Source of the DNA: Pseudomonas oryzihabitans
GTDB taxonomy: Bacteria; Pseudomonadota; Gammaproteobacteria; Pseudomonadales; Pseudomonadaceae
Reading direction: 5' to 3'
DNA: 64,000 nt
Assembly (NCBI RefSeq): GCF_001518815.1
Contig: NZ_CP013987.1
Location: 909,001-973,000, forward strand
A program made the translations under genes and the position numbers. Under the pieces are notes generated by a model. That model was not told where the DNA came from. It saw only the letters and a list, made by a program, of their open reading frames with translations, and ran no database searches. Shown in pieces: positions 38,106 through 47,374 of the stretch (positions are counted from its first letter, which is position 1; each line of letters starts with the position of its first letter).

Positions 38106-38672
38106 ATCTACTTTTAGAAGTCCGTTCCTTTTTAAATGGCTTTTGAAGTGCTCGGAGTTTCTTTTTCTTTGGTTTGAATTTAAAGGCTTTCCAAAAAAAC
38201 GCATGTCAGCGATGTCGATCAGGCCAAACCTTCCATCGGGTGTGATAATGATATTGCCAAGGTGGAGGGATCTAAAATATATGCCCTTCTCATGGAGAGT
38301 GTTGATAAATCTTTTGATGGCGCTGTTTTTTCTTTTGAGCTTGAGAGGGTCTTCAAGATAAATCTCTTGAAGCGTTTTTCCCGCTAAAGGAAAATACTCC
38401 ACTGCAGTGAGCGAGTGCTTTATTATCTTTATGTGTCTTATTGGTATAATGCTTGGGATGCCAAGTTTTTTGAGCTTTTCAGCGTTATTTATGAATCTTA
38501 AGGAGTATGGTTTCCACAGTGCTGAACTTAAAAGTCTTTTTCTTCTAAAAAGCTTTATGATGGTTTTTTCTTGTGTTAATAGGACTTTGGGGCCGCTAGC
38601 ATCTGCCTCTAGTAATGTTGAATTCTTTAATATGGTCTCTAAAGACGAGATGTCTATTGATTCCGAAAGCAT
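38097..38672 (-). CDS. Kdo/RfaY-type kinase-like protein with altered active site
   Basis: Protein of 191 residues with the shape of small LPS kinases: an ATP-lysine region TIIKLFRRKRLLSSALW, hinge-like AVEYFPLAGKTL, and FRSLHLGNIII followed by FGLIDIADMRF. The catalytic-loop Asp of the usual DLHxGN is Ser here, while the Asn and the metal-binding Asp remain. It may be a pseudokinase or use another base. It is on the minus strand and overlaps the GT2 gene tail by 9 bases. Its start is 47 bases from waaL, which is divergent. As I recall, a similar opposite-strand gene (PA4998) lies near waaL in P. aeruginosa. Confidence 0.7.
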   Translation of the reverse strand: MLSESIDISSLETILKNSTLLEADASGPKVLLTQEKTIIKLFRRKRLLSSALWKPYSLRFINNAEKLKKLGIPSIIPIRHIKIIKHSLTAVEYFPLAGKTLQEIYLEDPLKLKRKNSAIKRFINTLHEKGIYFRSLHLGNIIITPDGRFGLIDIADMRFFGKPLNSNQRKRNSEHFKSHLKRNGLLKVDLP

Positions 38673-38719
38673 AGATCTCTCCAGTCAATTTTGGTGATTT
38701 TAACTGTGGTGCCAACTTT

Positions 38720-39907
38720 ATGCAACGTGCGTTGATGTGTGAGCTTTGGTCTCGCTATAGGTGTCTGTTCTTTAGTGCTGGTATTGCTTGGTTTGTTATA
38801 GGGATGGGGCTGGTTCCTCGCAATAAAAATTATCAGCAGCTTTATTTGGTTTTAGTTGTTCTGCCTTTTTTTATTGATATTCTTTTAGGGCAGGTGGTAG
38901 TTGCCTTTTTCACTAGTCGGAAGGTGCTCTATTTTTTTGCGATTTTTGCATTGGTTGTTTTCCCGGCTTTTTATACGGGGGGCTTGCATCAAGGTTGGCA
39001 AACGTTAAAAAGAACTATCTTTATATTGGCCTTTCTGTATGGTTTTTTTGTGCTTGGCGGTAAAGAGTTTTCTTATATTAGAAGAGTGGTTTTGCTAGCG
39101 TATTGGGTGGGTGGAGTTATCGCCCTGGTCTCAATTTTGAATTTTTATTTTATAGAAAATAACTCTTTTTATAGCCGGCTTTTGGGATTGGGTGTCCTGG
39201 ATGATCCTATTATGGGGGCTTATGCAGTCTCCGTAATGCTTATAGGCGGCTGGTGCCTAAGCGATTACAGTCTAACTATTCCTAGGGCAGTACTCTTTTA
39301 TTGTTCTGGGTTTTCGATGTTTTGCTATGTAACGATGACGCAAAGTCGAGGCGCTTTCTTTGCTCTCTTAATTGTTTTTTTCATGCGATTTCTTTTCCGT
39401 TTTGGTCGAAAGGAGCGGTTAGCTAGTTGCGTTTTTGGGATACTTTTTGTACTGGTGATTGCGCTATTTTATCCTTTCATTATAGAGAGGGGGGTTTCGT
39501 TTCGTCCTGACATAGCGGCTCAAGCACTCAGCATGATAGGGGATCATCCATGGTTCGGTATTGGTGGTGATTATAAGATATATGTTCCCAGGCTGGGCAT
39601 GGAGTTTGCGCATGCCCATAATATGCTTCTTCATATAGCTATTGTCTGCGGGTTAATTGTTCTGGTTGTTTGGTTGGCTGTGTGGGTTAATATTTTCAAG
39701 GTAGCCTGGTGCTTTAGGAGGGAAAGTTTTGCCGGTTACGTCTTGGCTGTGTGGTTGTATAGTACTATTGCCATGCAATTCGATGGGGCTCGCTTTATAG
39801 ATACGCCTCGGCCAGAGTGGCTAATTAGCTGGTGGGTAGCAGGCTTGTACCTTTCGTTACTGGCTAATATTTCTAAAAGTCGGTCGAGCTGTCCAGATAG
39901 TCGCTAA
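38720..39907 (+). CDS. waaL: O-antigen ligase WaaL
   Basis: Polytopic inner-membrane protein of 395 residues with about 11 hydrophobic segments. It joins undecaprenyl-linked O-polysaccharide to lipid A-core on the periplasmic face. The Wzy_C/ligase features are VTMTQSRGAFFALLIVFF and the periplasmic loop region with DHPWFGIGGDYKIYV followed by AHAHNMLLHIA, which includes the conserved His. Its position between outer-core genes and msbA is that of waaL in pseudomonads. The start is uncertain because no good ribosome site is seen; an in-frame ATG lies 15 bases on. Its 3' end overlaps the opposite-strand gene by 35 bases. Confidence 0.85.
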   Translation: MQRALMCELWSRYRCLFFSAGIAWFVIGMGLVPRNKNYQQLYLVLVVLPFFIDILLGQVVVAFFTSRKVLYFFAIFALVVFPAFYTGGLHQGWQTLKRTIFILAFLYGFFVLGGKEFSYIRRVVLLAYWVGGVIALVSILNFYFIENNSFYSRLLGLGVLDDPIMGAYAVSVMLIGGWCLSDYSLTIPRAVLFYCSGFSMFCYVTMTQSRGAFFALLIVFFMRFLFRFGRKERLASCVFGILFVLVIALFYPFIIERGVSFRPDIAAQALSMIGDHPWFGIGGDYKIYVPRLGMEFAHAHNMLLHIAIVCGLIVLVVWLAVWVNIFKVAWCFRRESFAGYVLAVWLYSTIAMQFDGARFIDTPRPEWLISWWVAGLYLSLLANISKSRSSCPDSR

Positions 39908-40931
39908 TCTCTTTAGAGTGCTGTACTCCTATGGATAGGCGGAAGGCAGGTGTCTTGAGTATTGTCAGTACCTGTTTCCTGTTTAGCTGATTTTTTTCGC
40001 TAGCATTTTTTAGAGCCGTTTCCCACCAGGCAAATTTACAGGCTCTTTCGAATTCATTCTGATAGTGATAGCACCCGTTCATGAGTTCTAGCGCAAGTTG
40101 CCTTTGCTGCCTTGGAATAAGCAAAGATTTTGCTTTATTGAAGAGCCGCTTGGGAGCAGGTGGTTTGGGTGGTCTGGTATTTATTAAGAGCATGTCGTTG
40201 AATGCAGCCTCAGACAGCGGTGATTCTCCATGTTTTTGATACCAGGCCACAATTTTTGCTCTGACTAAATTTTTTCTGCTCCAATAATGTTTTATTATGT
40301 CCGTGCACGTGTTTACTGAGAGATTTTTGGCGTGTGAAGTTACAGCTAAAGCAAACTCTTCCAGGTTGTAGGATGCTGAAGCTTTACTATGATATTTATC
40401 CATTAAAGCAATGCTTTTTTCTAAAACCACTTTATTTTCTTTAGTCAGGCCAATCACGCCGGAATTTAGTCGATACATGTTATCAGGGGCAAGTCCCAGT
40501 TTTTGTAGGTGATGTGCAAGGCTTTTATATGTGTAGTCATCTTTGTTTTCCCCGAATTTATGCTGTAGTTCATTGCATAGCAGCGATTCTTTTGAAACGC
40601 GTTCAAAAAGGCTCATGGGGGTGCGATGAAAAAATGTATCGCTATCAATAAGTATACATTGCTCGCTGTTCTCTAACTCCGATAGCAGGCAGGCATGCTT
40701 GGCTCTAAAAATATAGTCAATAGGACCTTTCCATTCCAGAAGGGTTTTTTGACTTATATGTCTAACACTAACCGGCAGTGCTCGATAAAAACTGGCTTGG
40801 TCGGTGTGGACTACAAATTCGATTTCTTCTCTTTTGTCTCCAAGTAATTTTATTGCTGATGCGAGGCTATAGAGAGATTCTATGTGGTAGGACTCTTTGC
40901 CAGTTGTGAGATAAATTATTTTTCTTTTCAC
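39873..40931 (-). CDS. Putative glycosyltransferase with DXD motif
   Basis: Protein of 352 residues, not firmly recognised. The N-terminal IIYLTTGKESYHIESLYSLA and the segment QCILIDSDTFFHRTPMSLFE, with a DSD motif at an expected metal/nucleotide-sugar site, resemble GT8-like nucleotide-diphospho-sugar transferases. NMYRLNSGVIGLTKEN fits the same fold. The C-terminal third is Lys/Arg- and Asn-rich, without a known motif. It begins with GTG immediately after the TAA of the GT25 gene, so the two form an operon on the minus strand. Codon use is AT-rich. Confidence 0.65.
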   Translation of the reverse strand: MKRKIIYLTTGKESYHIESLYSLASAIKLLGDKREEIEFVVHTDQASFYRALPVSVRHISQKTLLEWKGPIDYIFRAKHACLLSELENSEQCILIDSDTFFHRTPMSLFERVSKESLLCNELQHKFGENKDDYTYKSLAHHLQKLGLAPDNMYRLNSGVIGLTKENKVVLEKSIALMDKYHSKASASYNLEEFALAVTSHAKNLSVNTCTDIIKHYWSRKNLVRAKIVAWYQKHGESPLSEAAFNDMLLINTRPPKPPAPKRLFNKAKSLLIPRQQRQLALELMNGCYHYQNEFERACKFAWWETALKNASEKNQLNRKQVLTILKTPAFRLSIGVQHSKEISDYLDSSTDF

Positions 40932-41600
40932 TTAAAGGTCTATCCTAAAAATTGATTTATCAATGTTCTTTAGGGCTTCAATGTATTGCTTTCGATTATT
41001 TTTTTTCCAGAACTTAACTTCAGCTTCTGTTTTATAATTGCTAGGGTTGATATCGCTTGATATTTTTCCGCCGCCTTGTTGCTCGCAAAGCATCGGGAAG
41101 ACGCAATATGCTCGAAGATTCTTCGAGTAGAAATTGTCAATGGCTTTGCCTTCAAAAGGTTTGTCTGCCACAATTCTGCAGGCTTCCCTGGATAAAATGT
41201 AAGCATGTGCCCCTTGGCCTCGGCATCTTGCAATATTTAGAGTCCAGGTAAGCCAGAGCTTGCCGAGTATTATGCCTAGGTAGAAAATTTGCGGCTGCTT
41301 TTCTTTTAGCGTTTTGTTGATAGCTTTGATTTGATGAGTGCTGAATTGTTTGAGCGTAGCATCGTCCTCAAGGATTAGGACATTCTTATAGTTTCTTTCG
41401 AGCGCTATTTGGGCGCAGCGGCGATGGGATTCATAGCATCCTTGTTCTGGATTCGAATGTGCAACTGCCTTTATGAATTCAATTTTTATTCCTGACTGCG
41501 AAAATTCCTTTTCTAGAAGTTTTTTTCTGTCAGTTCGCTTTTCTAGATTGATGCATAAACAGCCGTCTATAGAAAGTCCCGAAAGCGATTTGGTTTTCAT
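40932..41600 (-). CDS. Family 25 glycosyltransferase (LPS biosynthesis)
   Basis: Protein of 222 residues with GT25 (LgtB/LpsA/Lex-1-like) features: CLCINLEKRTDRKKLLEKEF at the N terminus, GCYESHRRCAQIALERNYKN, and VLILEDDATLKQF with the EDD metal motif. GQGAHAYILSREACR is the conserved middle region. It probably transfers galactose or a similar hexose onto the LPS core. It is transcribed divergently from msbA, with an 84-base gap that holds the msbA promoter. Confidence 0.82.
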   Translation of the reverse strand: MKTKSLSGLSIDGCLCINLEKRTDRKKLLEKEFSQSGIKIEFIKAVAHSNPEQGCYESHRRCAQIALERNYKNVLILEDDATLKQFSTHQIKAINKTLKEKQPQIFYLGIILGKLWLTWTLNIARCRGQGAHAYILSREACRIVADKPFEGKAIDNFYSKNLRAYCVFPMLCEQQGGGKISSDINPSNYKTEAEVKFWKKNNRKQYIEALKNIDKSIFRIDL

Positions 41601-41619
41601 TAATATCCCGCATCTGAAG

Positions 41620-41648
41620 TTGGCGTAAGTTTTGCTTCATGATACAAT
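41620..41648 (+). promoter_or_regulatory. Predicted sigma-70 promoter of msbA
   Basis: TTGGCG at 41620-41625 and TACAAT at 41643-41648 are separated by exactly 17 bases. This is a good housekeeping promoter 36 bases before the msbA GTG. It lies in the divergent gap between the GT25 gene and msbA. Confidence 0.65.
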
Positions 41649-41684
41649 AGCTACTATTTGTTTGCTAACTGAGAGAGGCTTGGC

Positions 41685-43502
41685 GTGAATTCTGATCGGG
41701 AAAAGGTTCAGGCATCTAGCTTACGGCTATATTTCCGCCTGCTCGGCTACGTGCGGCCCTACATCGGCATGTTCGCCCTGAGTATCGTCGGCTTTCTGAT
41801 CTTCGCCTCTACCCAGCCGATGCTGGCCGGCATCCTCAAGTACTTCGTCGATGGCCTGAACAATCCCAACGCCTCCATGTTCCCGGGCTGGCCCATTGTC
41901 GGTGGCCTGCACCTGGTACAAGCGGTGCCGCTGATGATCATCCTGATCGCCGCCTGGCAGGGCGTGGGTTCCTTTCTCGGCAACTATTTTTTGGCACGGG
42001 TTTCACTGGGGCTGGTGCACGACCTGCGGGTAGCGCTGTTCAACCACATGCTGCGTCTGCCCAATCGTTACTTCGATGAGAACAATTCGGGTCACCTGAT
42101 CTCGCGCATCACCTTCAACGTCACCATGGTCACCGGTGCGGCCACAGATGCCATCAAGGTGGTGATCCGCGAGGGCATGACCGTGATCTTCCTGTTCGCA
42201 TCCCTGCTGTGGATGAACTGGAAGCTGACCCTGGTGATGGTCGCCATCCTGCCGCTGATCGCCCTGATGGTGACCAGCGCCAGTCGCAAGTTCCGCAAGC
42301 AGAGCAGCAAGATCCAGTCGGCCATGGGTGACGTCACCCACATCACCTCTGAGGCCATCCAGGGCTATCGGGTGGTGCGCAGCTTTGGCGGCGAGACCTA
42401 CGAGCAGCAGCGCTTCCTCGATTCCAGCATGGCCAACACCGACAAGCAGCTGACCATGACCAAGACCGGCGCGGTCTATACGCCCATGCTGCAGCTGGTG
42501 ATCTACTCGGCCATGGCGGTGCTGATGTTCCTGGTGCTCTGGCTGCGCGGCGAAGCCTCTGCCGGTGACCTAGTCGCCTACATCACCATGGCCGGCCTCT
42601 TGCCCAAGCCGATCCGCCAGCTCTCCGAGGTCAGTTCCACCATCCAGCGCGGCGTGGCCGGTGCGGAAAGCATCTTCGAACAGCTCGACGAGCCCGCCGA
42701 GCGTGACGATGGCCGCGAAGAGCGCGAGCGCGTCCAGGGTCGCCTTGAAGTACGCAACCTGACCTTCCGTTACCCGGGCACCGACAAGCCCGTACTGGAA
42801 GGGATCGACTTCGCCGCCGAGCCTGGGCAGATGGTGGCCCTGGTGGGCCGCTCGGGCAGTGGCAAGTCGACCCTTGCCAATCTCATTCCGCGCTTCTATC
42901 AGCATGAAGAGGGCGAGATCCTCCTCGACGGCCTGGAGATCCAGGACTATCGACTGAACAACCTGCGCCGGCACATTGCCCTGGTGACCCAGCATGTCAC
43001 CCTGTTCAACGACAGCGTCACCAACAACATTGCCTATGGCGACCTGGCCGGGGCGCCCATGGACCAGGTCAAGGCGGCAGCCGAGGCGGCCTATGCCGAC
43101 GAATTCATCCAGCGCCTGCCGCAGCAGTACGACACCCAGGTCGGCGAGAACGGCGTGCTGCTCTCCGGCGGTCAGCGTCAGCGGCTGGCCATTGCCCGGG
43201 CGCTGCTGAAGAACGCGCCGCTGCTGATCCTCGACGAGGCCACCTCGGCGCTGGATACCGAATCCGAGCGTCACATCCAGGCGGCGCTGGACCGGGTCAT
43301 GCAGGGCCGCACCACCCTGGTGATCGCCCACCGCCTCTCGACCATCGAGAAGGCCGACCTGATTCTGGTCATGGACAACGGCCGCATCGTCGAGCGCGGT
43401 AGCCACCACGAGCTGTTGGCGCTCAATGGCTACTACGCGCGCCTGCACGCCAAGCAATTCGAGGAAGTCGCCCCTGCGGCGCCCGCGTCCCATGCTGAAT
43501 AG
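41685..43502 (+). CDS. msbA: Lipid A-core flippase MsbA
   Basis: Essential ABC half-transporter of 605 residues that flips lipid A-core across the inner membrane as a homodimer. Six membrane helices lie in the first 330 residues. The nucleotide-binding domain has Walker A LVGRSGSGKSTLAN, Q loop, signature LLSGGQRQRLAIARAL and Walker B LLILDEATSALDT with the switch His in VIAHRLSTI. GTG start with GAGAGAGG upstream. The first few codons are AT-rich, like the cassette before it, and the rest returns to GC-rich. It overlaps the mig-14 gene by 11 bases. Confidence 0.95.
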   Translation: MNSDREKVQASSLRLYFRLLGYVRPYIGMFALSIVGFLIFASTQPMLAGILKYFVDGLNNPNASMFPGWPIVGGLHLVQAVPLMIILIAAWQGVGSFLGNYFLARVSLGLVHDLRVALFNHMLRLPNRYFDENNSGHLISRITFNVTMVTGAATDAIKVVIREGMTVIFLFASLLWMNWKLTLVMVAILPLIALMVTSASRKFRKQSSKIQSAMGDVTHITSEAIQGYRVVRSFGGETYEQQRFLDSSMANTDKQLTMTKTGAVYTPMLQLVIYSAMAVLMFLVLWLRGEASAGDLVAYITMAGLLPKPIRQLSEVSSTIQRGVAGAESIFEQLDEPAERDDGREERERVQGRLEVRNLTFRYPGTDKPVLEGIDFAAEPGQMVALVGRSGSGKSTLANLIPRFYQHEEGEILLDGLEIQDYRLNNLRRHIALVTQHVTLFNDSVTNNIAYGDLAGAPMDQVKAAAEAAYADEFIQRLPQQYDTQVGENGVLLSGGQRQRLAIARALLKNAPLLILDEATSALDTESERHIQAALDRVMQGRTTLVIAHRLSTIEKADLILVMDNGRIVERGSHHELLALNGYYARLHAKQFEEVAPAAPASHAE

Positions 43503-44388
43503 ATTCCGTTTCTGGCGCGAACGCGGCTGGACGACGATTTCCGCCGCCGACTACGCCGCCACCTGGCAGCGCCATGGCGGCAGTGTCGCGACTCACCCCG
43601 AGATCATCGCGCGCCTGGCCGAGCTGGCCGGGATTCCAGTGCGTTACCTGGGCTGGCCCGGCGAGGATGGCTGGCAGGCCGCGGTGCCCTGTTGGGGGCG
43701 CGAACTGGCGCTCTCGCGCACCGTGCTGAAGAAACGCCGCCAGCGCGCCCTGTTCGACCTGGGCAACGCCGAGATCATCCTGCCTGCCGCTGCGGGCGCT
43801 GCTGCCCCCCTGCGCCAGCGCGCCCGCTACCTGTCGCCGCTGTGCGCCGAGCGCTTCGCCGGTCTGCGGCGGCAGAGCGAAGAGCTGGCCATGCTCCGCG
43901 AGCCGGAAGCCTGGTCGAAGAAGTTCCGTTACAACCAGCGCCGCGAGCAGCGGCTCTTTGAAGATGCTGGCGGCCGCGCCATACCCATGGCCGAACTGGA
44001 TAGCACCGAGCAGGCGCGGATCTATGCAGAGCTGTTCGAGGCGCGCTGGGGCTTCGAGGTGCCGGGCAAGGAGCGCCTGGCCGAGGTGTTCGCCCTGCTG
44101 CGCGAATTCATGACCGGTTCGCTGCTGATGCTCGGCGAGCGCCCCGTGGCCATCCAGGTGCTCTATCGGGTGGAAGCGCCTGAATGGATCAGCGTCGAGT
44201 ACGTCAACGGCGGTGTCGACCCCGCTTCCAGCGACCTGAGTCCCGGTAGCGTCCTCACCTATCTGAACACCCAGGCCGCCTGGCAGGATGCCCGGGCCCT
44301 GGGCAAGGCGCTACGCTACTCCTTCGGCCGTGCCGACCGCGATTACAAGGATCGCTGGTGCCACCGCGTTACCGTCTTCGAGAGCTGA
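43492..44388 (+). CDS. Mig-14-like antimicrobial peptide resistance protein
   Basis: Protein of 298 residues of the Mig-14 family (PA5003 position in P. aeruginosa), associated with tolerance to polymyxin and cationic peptides. The fold is GNAT-like, as seen from RYNQRREQRLFEDAGGRA and VEYVNGGVDPASSDLSPGS. I start at MLNRFRFWRERGW, which overlaps msbA by 11 bases; an earlier in-frame start lies inside msbA. It is followed after one base by dnpA. The molecular reaction is not known to me. Confidence 0.85.
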   Translation: MLNRFRFWRERGWTTISAADYAATWQRHGGSVATHPEIIARLAELAGIPVRYLGWPGEDGWQAAVPCWGRELALSRTVLKKRRQRALFDLGNAEIILPAAAGAAAPLRQRARYLSPLCAERFAGLRRQSEELAMLREPEAWSKKFRYNQRREQRLFEDAGGRAIPMAELDSTEQARIYAELFEARWGFEVPGKERLAEVFALLREFMTGSLLMLGERPVAIQVLYRVEAPEWISVEYVNGGVDPASSDLSPGSVLTYLNTQAAWQDARALGKALRYSFGRADRDYKDRWCHRVTVFES

Positions 44389-44389
44389 G

Positions 44390-45802
44390 ATGAGCGCCCG
44401 CAAACAAGCCTTGCTCAAACGTCATCGCCGGCACAAGCGGCTGGCCCTGCTGGTCATCGTCGGGGTGCTGCTCGGCTGTCTGCTGCTGGGGCCCTGGTGG
44501 AGCGCGCCGCTGCTGGCGCTGCTGGTCTGGCTCGGCCACGAGGCCTGGTTCGCCGATCACCTCTTCTATTCGCCGCGCGACAACTACAGCTACCAGTTCC
44601 CCGCCGATACCCTGGTGCTGGGCCTCCTTCTGCAACAGGGCCGGCTGGCGGCAGTGGAGTTGCCGCCGGGCGAGCTGACGCTGTTCATGGAATGCCGCTT
44701 GCGTGCCGGCTGGCTCGGCCGACTGCTGGATCCCCAGGTGCGGCTGCGGGCGGGCGACGATAGCGACCGTCAGGACTTCGAGCGCGGCGTCGCCGGACGT
44801 CGCTATGTCAATCTCAGCGGTTACGCCGAGGCCCTGCGCCGTGGCGAGCTGCACCTCTGGACCCGCTTCTGTCGCCTGCAAGGCGAGCTGCGTCTGCACG
44901 TCTTCGCCCAACCGGATTTCAGCGCCAAGCGGGTGATGGTCATCGCGCCCCACGCCGACGACGCTGAGCTAGCCGCCTTCGGGCTCTACAGCCAGGCACG
45001 GGAAGCCAGCATCGTCACCCTGACCCAGGGCGAGATCGAGGCCGAGCATTACCAGCGCCTGGGTCTCGACCGTCAGGCAGCCGCCCGGCTCAAGGGCCGG
45101 CTGCGCACCTGGGACAGCCTGGCCACCCCACTGTGGGGCGGGGTGCCGTCGGAGCGTTGCATCCAGCTGGGCTACTATTGTCTGCAACTGCCGGCCATGC
45201 GTCAGGCGCCGGATGCCGCCTTCGGCTCCCGCGAGTCCGGTGACAGCGATATTCGCAGCGCTCGTGGCCATAACGCCCTGACACTGCCTGGGGATGCCGA
45301 TGGCACCCCGACCTGGCCCAATCTGGTGGCGGATCTGGTGGCCCTGCTGGAGCACTTCCGCCCCGAGGTGGTGGTGCTGCCGCATCCGGAGATCGATCCC
45401 CATGCCGATCACGTGGCCAGCACCCAGGCCCTGCGCGAAGCCATGAGCGCGAGCGACTGGCAGCCCGAGTTCGAACTGCTCTACGCCAACCACCTGCACG
45501 ACAACGATCGTTGGCCCATGGGCCCGGCCGAGGGCGGCATTGCCCTGCCGCCGGCCATCGAAACGCCCACGCCGCTGGTACCCTGGAGTCCATTGCTGAC
45601 GCCCGAACGGCGGCTGGACAAGGCCATGGCCCTGGGCATGCAGCACGACCTGCTGGTGCCGCTGCCGGCCAAGAAACGGCTGCGCCGCGCCATCCAGTGG
45701 CTGCTGGCCGGGCGCCGCTGGCCGCGCACCGGCGAAGACGAGTTCTTCCGCAAGGCCGTGCGCCGTCACGAACTGTTCTGGATCAGCCGCCGCGCGCCGT
45801 GA
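44390..45802 (+). CDS. dnpA: DnpA, PIG-L family de-N-acetylase
   Basis: Membrane-anchored deacetylase-like protein of 470 residues in the position of P. aeruginosa dnpA (PA5002), linked there to fluoroquinolone persistence. After a basic N terminus, hydrophobic helices at about 15-50 anchor it. The PIG-L metal motif is [19 protein letters not shown], and [19 protein letters not shown] supplies the second metal His. The substrate is presumably an N-acetylated amino sugar of the LPS core. Start MSARKQALL lies one base after the mig-14 stop. Confidence 0.87.
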   Translation: MSARKQALLKRHRRHKRLALLVIVGVLLGCLLLGPWWSAPLLALLVWLGHEAWFADHLFYSPRDNYSYQFPADTLVLGLLLQQGRLAAVELPPGELTLFMECRLRAGWLGRLLDPQVRLRAGDDSDRQDFERGVAGRRYVNLSGYAEALRRGELHLWTRFCRLQGELRLHVFAQPDFSAKRVMVIAPHADDAELAAFGLYSQAREASIVTLTQGEIEAEHYQRLGLDRQAAARLKGRLRTWDSLATPLWGGVPSERCIQLGYYCLQLPAMRQAPDAAFGSRESGDSDIRSARGHNALTLPGDADGTPTWPNLVADLVALLEHFRPEVVVLPHPEIDPHADHVASTQALREAMSASDWQPEFELLYANHLHDNDRWPMGPAEGGIALPPAIETPTPLVPWSPLLTPERRLDKAMALGMQHDLLVPLPAKKRLRRAIQWLLAGRRWPRTGEDEFFRKAVRRHELFWISRRAP

Positions 45803-45893
45803 GCGCCCGGCGTCCCCACTGGCAGGCGCTTCCGGGGCGCCTTGGCCCCTATGCTATGATCGCCGCCATTTTCGCGCTTTGGAGCCTGTCCCT

Positions 45894-47321
45894 ATGAAGC
45901 TGACCATGCCTCGCTTCGATCTCGCGCCGGTCCTGGTGGTCGGTGACGTGATGCTCGACCGCTACTGGCACGGCACCACCTCGCGGATCTCTCCCGAGGC
46001 GCCGGTACCCGTGGTGCGCGTCGACCAGCACGAGGATCGTCCCGGTGGCGCGGCCAACGTCGCCCTCAATATCGCTGCCCTGGGCGCGCCGGCCTATCTG
46101 GTTGGCGTCACCGGCCAGGACGAGGCCGCCGATGCGCTGACCGATAGCCTGAGAGCCGCCCATGTACAGGTGCGCTTCCAGCGCATCGCTCAGCAGCCGA
46201 CCATCGTCAAGCTGCGCATCATGAGCCGTCACCAGCAGCTGATCCGTGTCGACTTCGAAGAGCCCTTCGACACCAATGCCCAGGCGCTGGCTTCGGACAC
46301 CGCCGCCATGCTGGCCGGGGTCAAGGTGCTAGTGCTGTCCGACTATGGCAAGGGCGCGCTGAAGAACCATCAGGCGCTGATCCAGCTGGCCAGGGCGCGC
46401 AATATCCCGGTGCTGGCCGATCCCAAGGGCAAGGACTTTTCCATCTATCGCGGCGCCAGCCTGATCACGCCGAATCTGTCCGAATTCGAGGCCATCGTCG
46501 GCGTCTGCGCCGACGACGCCGAGCTGGTCGCCAAGGGTAATGAGCTAATGGCGCGCCTGGATCTGGGCGCCTTGCTGGTGACCCGTGGCGAGCATGGCAT
46601 GACCCTGCTGCGTCCTGGCCAGGCGGCATTGCACCTGCCGGCCCGCGCTCGCGAAGTGTTCGATGTCACCGGCGCTGGCGATACCGTGATCTCCACCCTG
46701 GCCGCCGCCCTGGCGGCCGGCGAGGAGCTGCCCCAGGCCGTGGCCCTGGCCAACCTGGCCGCCGGCATCGTGGTCGGCAAGTTGGGTACCGCCGCCATCA
46801 GCGCTCCCGAGCTACGGCGCGCGGTACAGCGCTCGGAAGGCTCCGAGCGCGGTGTCCTGACCCTGGAACAGCTGCAACTGGCCATCGAGGATGCCCGCGC
46901 CCACGGCGAGAACATCGTTTTCACCAACGGCTGCTTCGACATCCTTCACGCCGGTCACGTGACCTATCTGGAACAGGCGCGCGCCCAAGGCGATCGTCTG
47001 ATCGTGGCGGTCAACGACGACGCCTCGGTCACCCGCCTCAAGGGGCCGGGGCGGCCGATCAACAGCGTCGACCGGCGCATGGCCGTGCTGGCCGGCCTAG
47101 GGGCGGTGGATTGGGTCATCCCCTTCAGCGAGAACACCCCGGAGCGCCTGCTCGAACAGGTACGACCGGATGTCCTGGTCAAGGGCGGCGACTACAAGAG
47201 CGTGGAAGAGGTGGTCGGTGCCCAGATCGTGCAGGGCTACGGCGGCGAGGTGCGCATCCTCGGCCTGGTGGAGAACAGTTCCACCACCGCCATCGTCGAG
47301 CGCATCCGCAACCGCACCTGA
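45894..47321 (+). CDS. hldE: Bifunctional heptose 7-phosphate kinase / heptose 1-phosphate adenylyltransferase
   Basis: Cytosolic enzyme of 475 residues that makes ADP-heptose for the WaaC and WaaF reactions. The N-terminal PfkB-type kinase (about 1-315) has [30 protein letters not shown] and [17 protein letters not shown] with the catalytic Asp. The C-terminal cytidylyltransferase-like domain (about 340-475) has [17 protein letters not shown] with the HxGH motif, followed further on by [17 protein letters not shown] at 45894 with GGAG 10 bases upstream. It closes the LPS-core locus. Confidence 0.96.
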   Translation: MKLTMPRFDLAPVLVVGDVMLDRYWHGTTSRISPEAPVPVVRVDQHEDRPGGAANVALNIAALGAPAYLVGVTGQDEAADALTDSLRAAHVQVRFQRIAQQPTIVKLRIMSRHQQLIRVDFEEPFDTNAQALASDTAAMLAGVKVLVLSDYGKGALKNHQALIQLARARNIPVLADPKGKDFSIYRGASLITPNLSEFEAIVGVCADDAELVAKGNELMARLDLGALLVTRGEHGMTLLRPGQAALHLPARAREVFDVTGAGDTVISTLAAALAAGEELPQAVALANLAAGIVVGKLGTAAISAPELRRAVQRSEGSERGVLTLEQLQLAIEDARAHGENIVFTNGCFDILHAGHVTYLEQARAQGDRLIVAVNDDASVTRLKGPGRPINSVDRRMAVLAGLGAVDWVIPFSENTPERLLEQVRPDVLVKGGDYKSVEEVVGAQIVQGYGGEVRILGLVENSSTTAIVERIRNRT

Positions 47322-47374
47322 CCACTGCCGGCACTCGGGTTAAGCTGGGCGCAGAACCGTTACGGAGCTGCGCC

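Larger units (their letters stand above)
37055..41690. other. AT-rich LPS outer-core cassette
   Basis: Base composition drops sharply near 37,055 and returns to the GC-rich norm near 41,690-41,750. In between lie a GT2 glycosyltransferase, a kinase-like gene (minus), waaL, and two further glycosyltransferase genes (minus). The edges fall inside coding sequence: the 3' end of the gene at 36250 and the first codons of msbA. No integrase, IS or tRNA is seen. The pattern fits replacement of the outer-core block by homologous recombination between conserved flanks. Confidence 0.75.

Noticed and set aside
37055..41690. Prophage, IS element or integrative island
   Set aside because: There is no integrase, transposase, attachment repeat or tRNA at the edges; the genes are all LPS-related.
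45830..45860. hldE promoter with TATGAT
   Set aside because: The -10-like TATGAT at 45855 has only a poor -35 (TTCCGG) at 19-base spacing.
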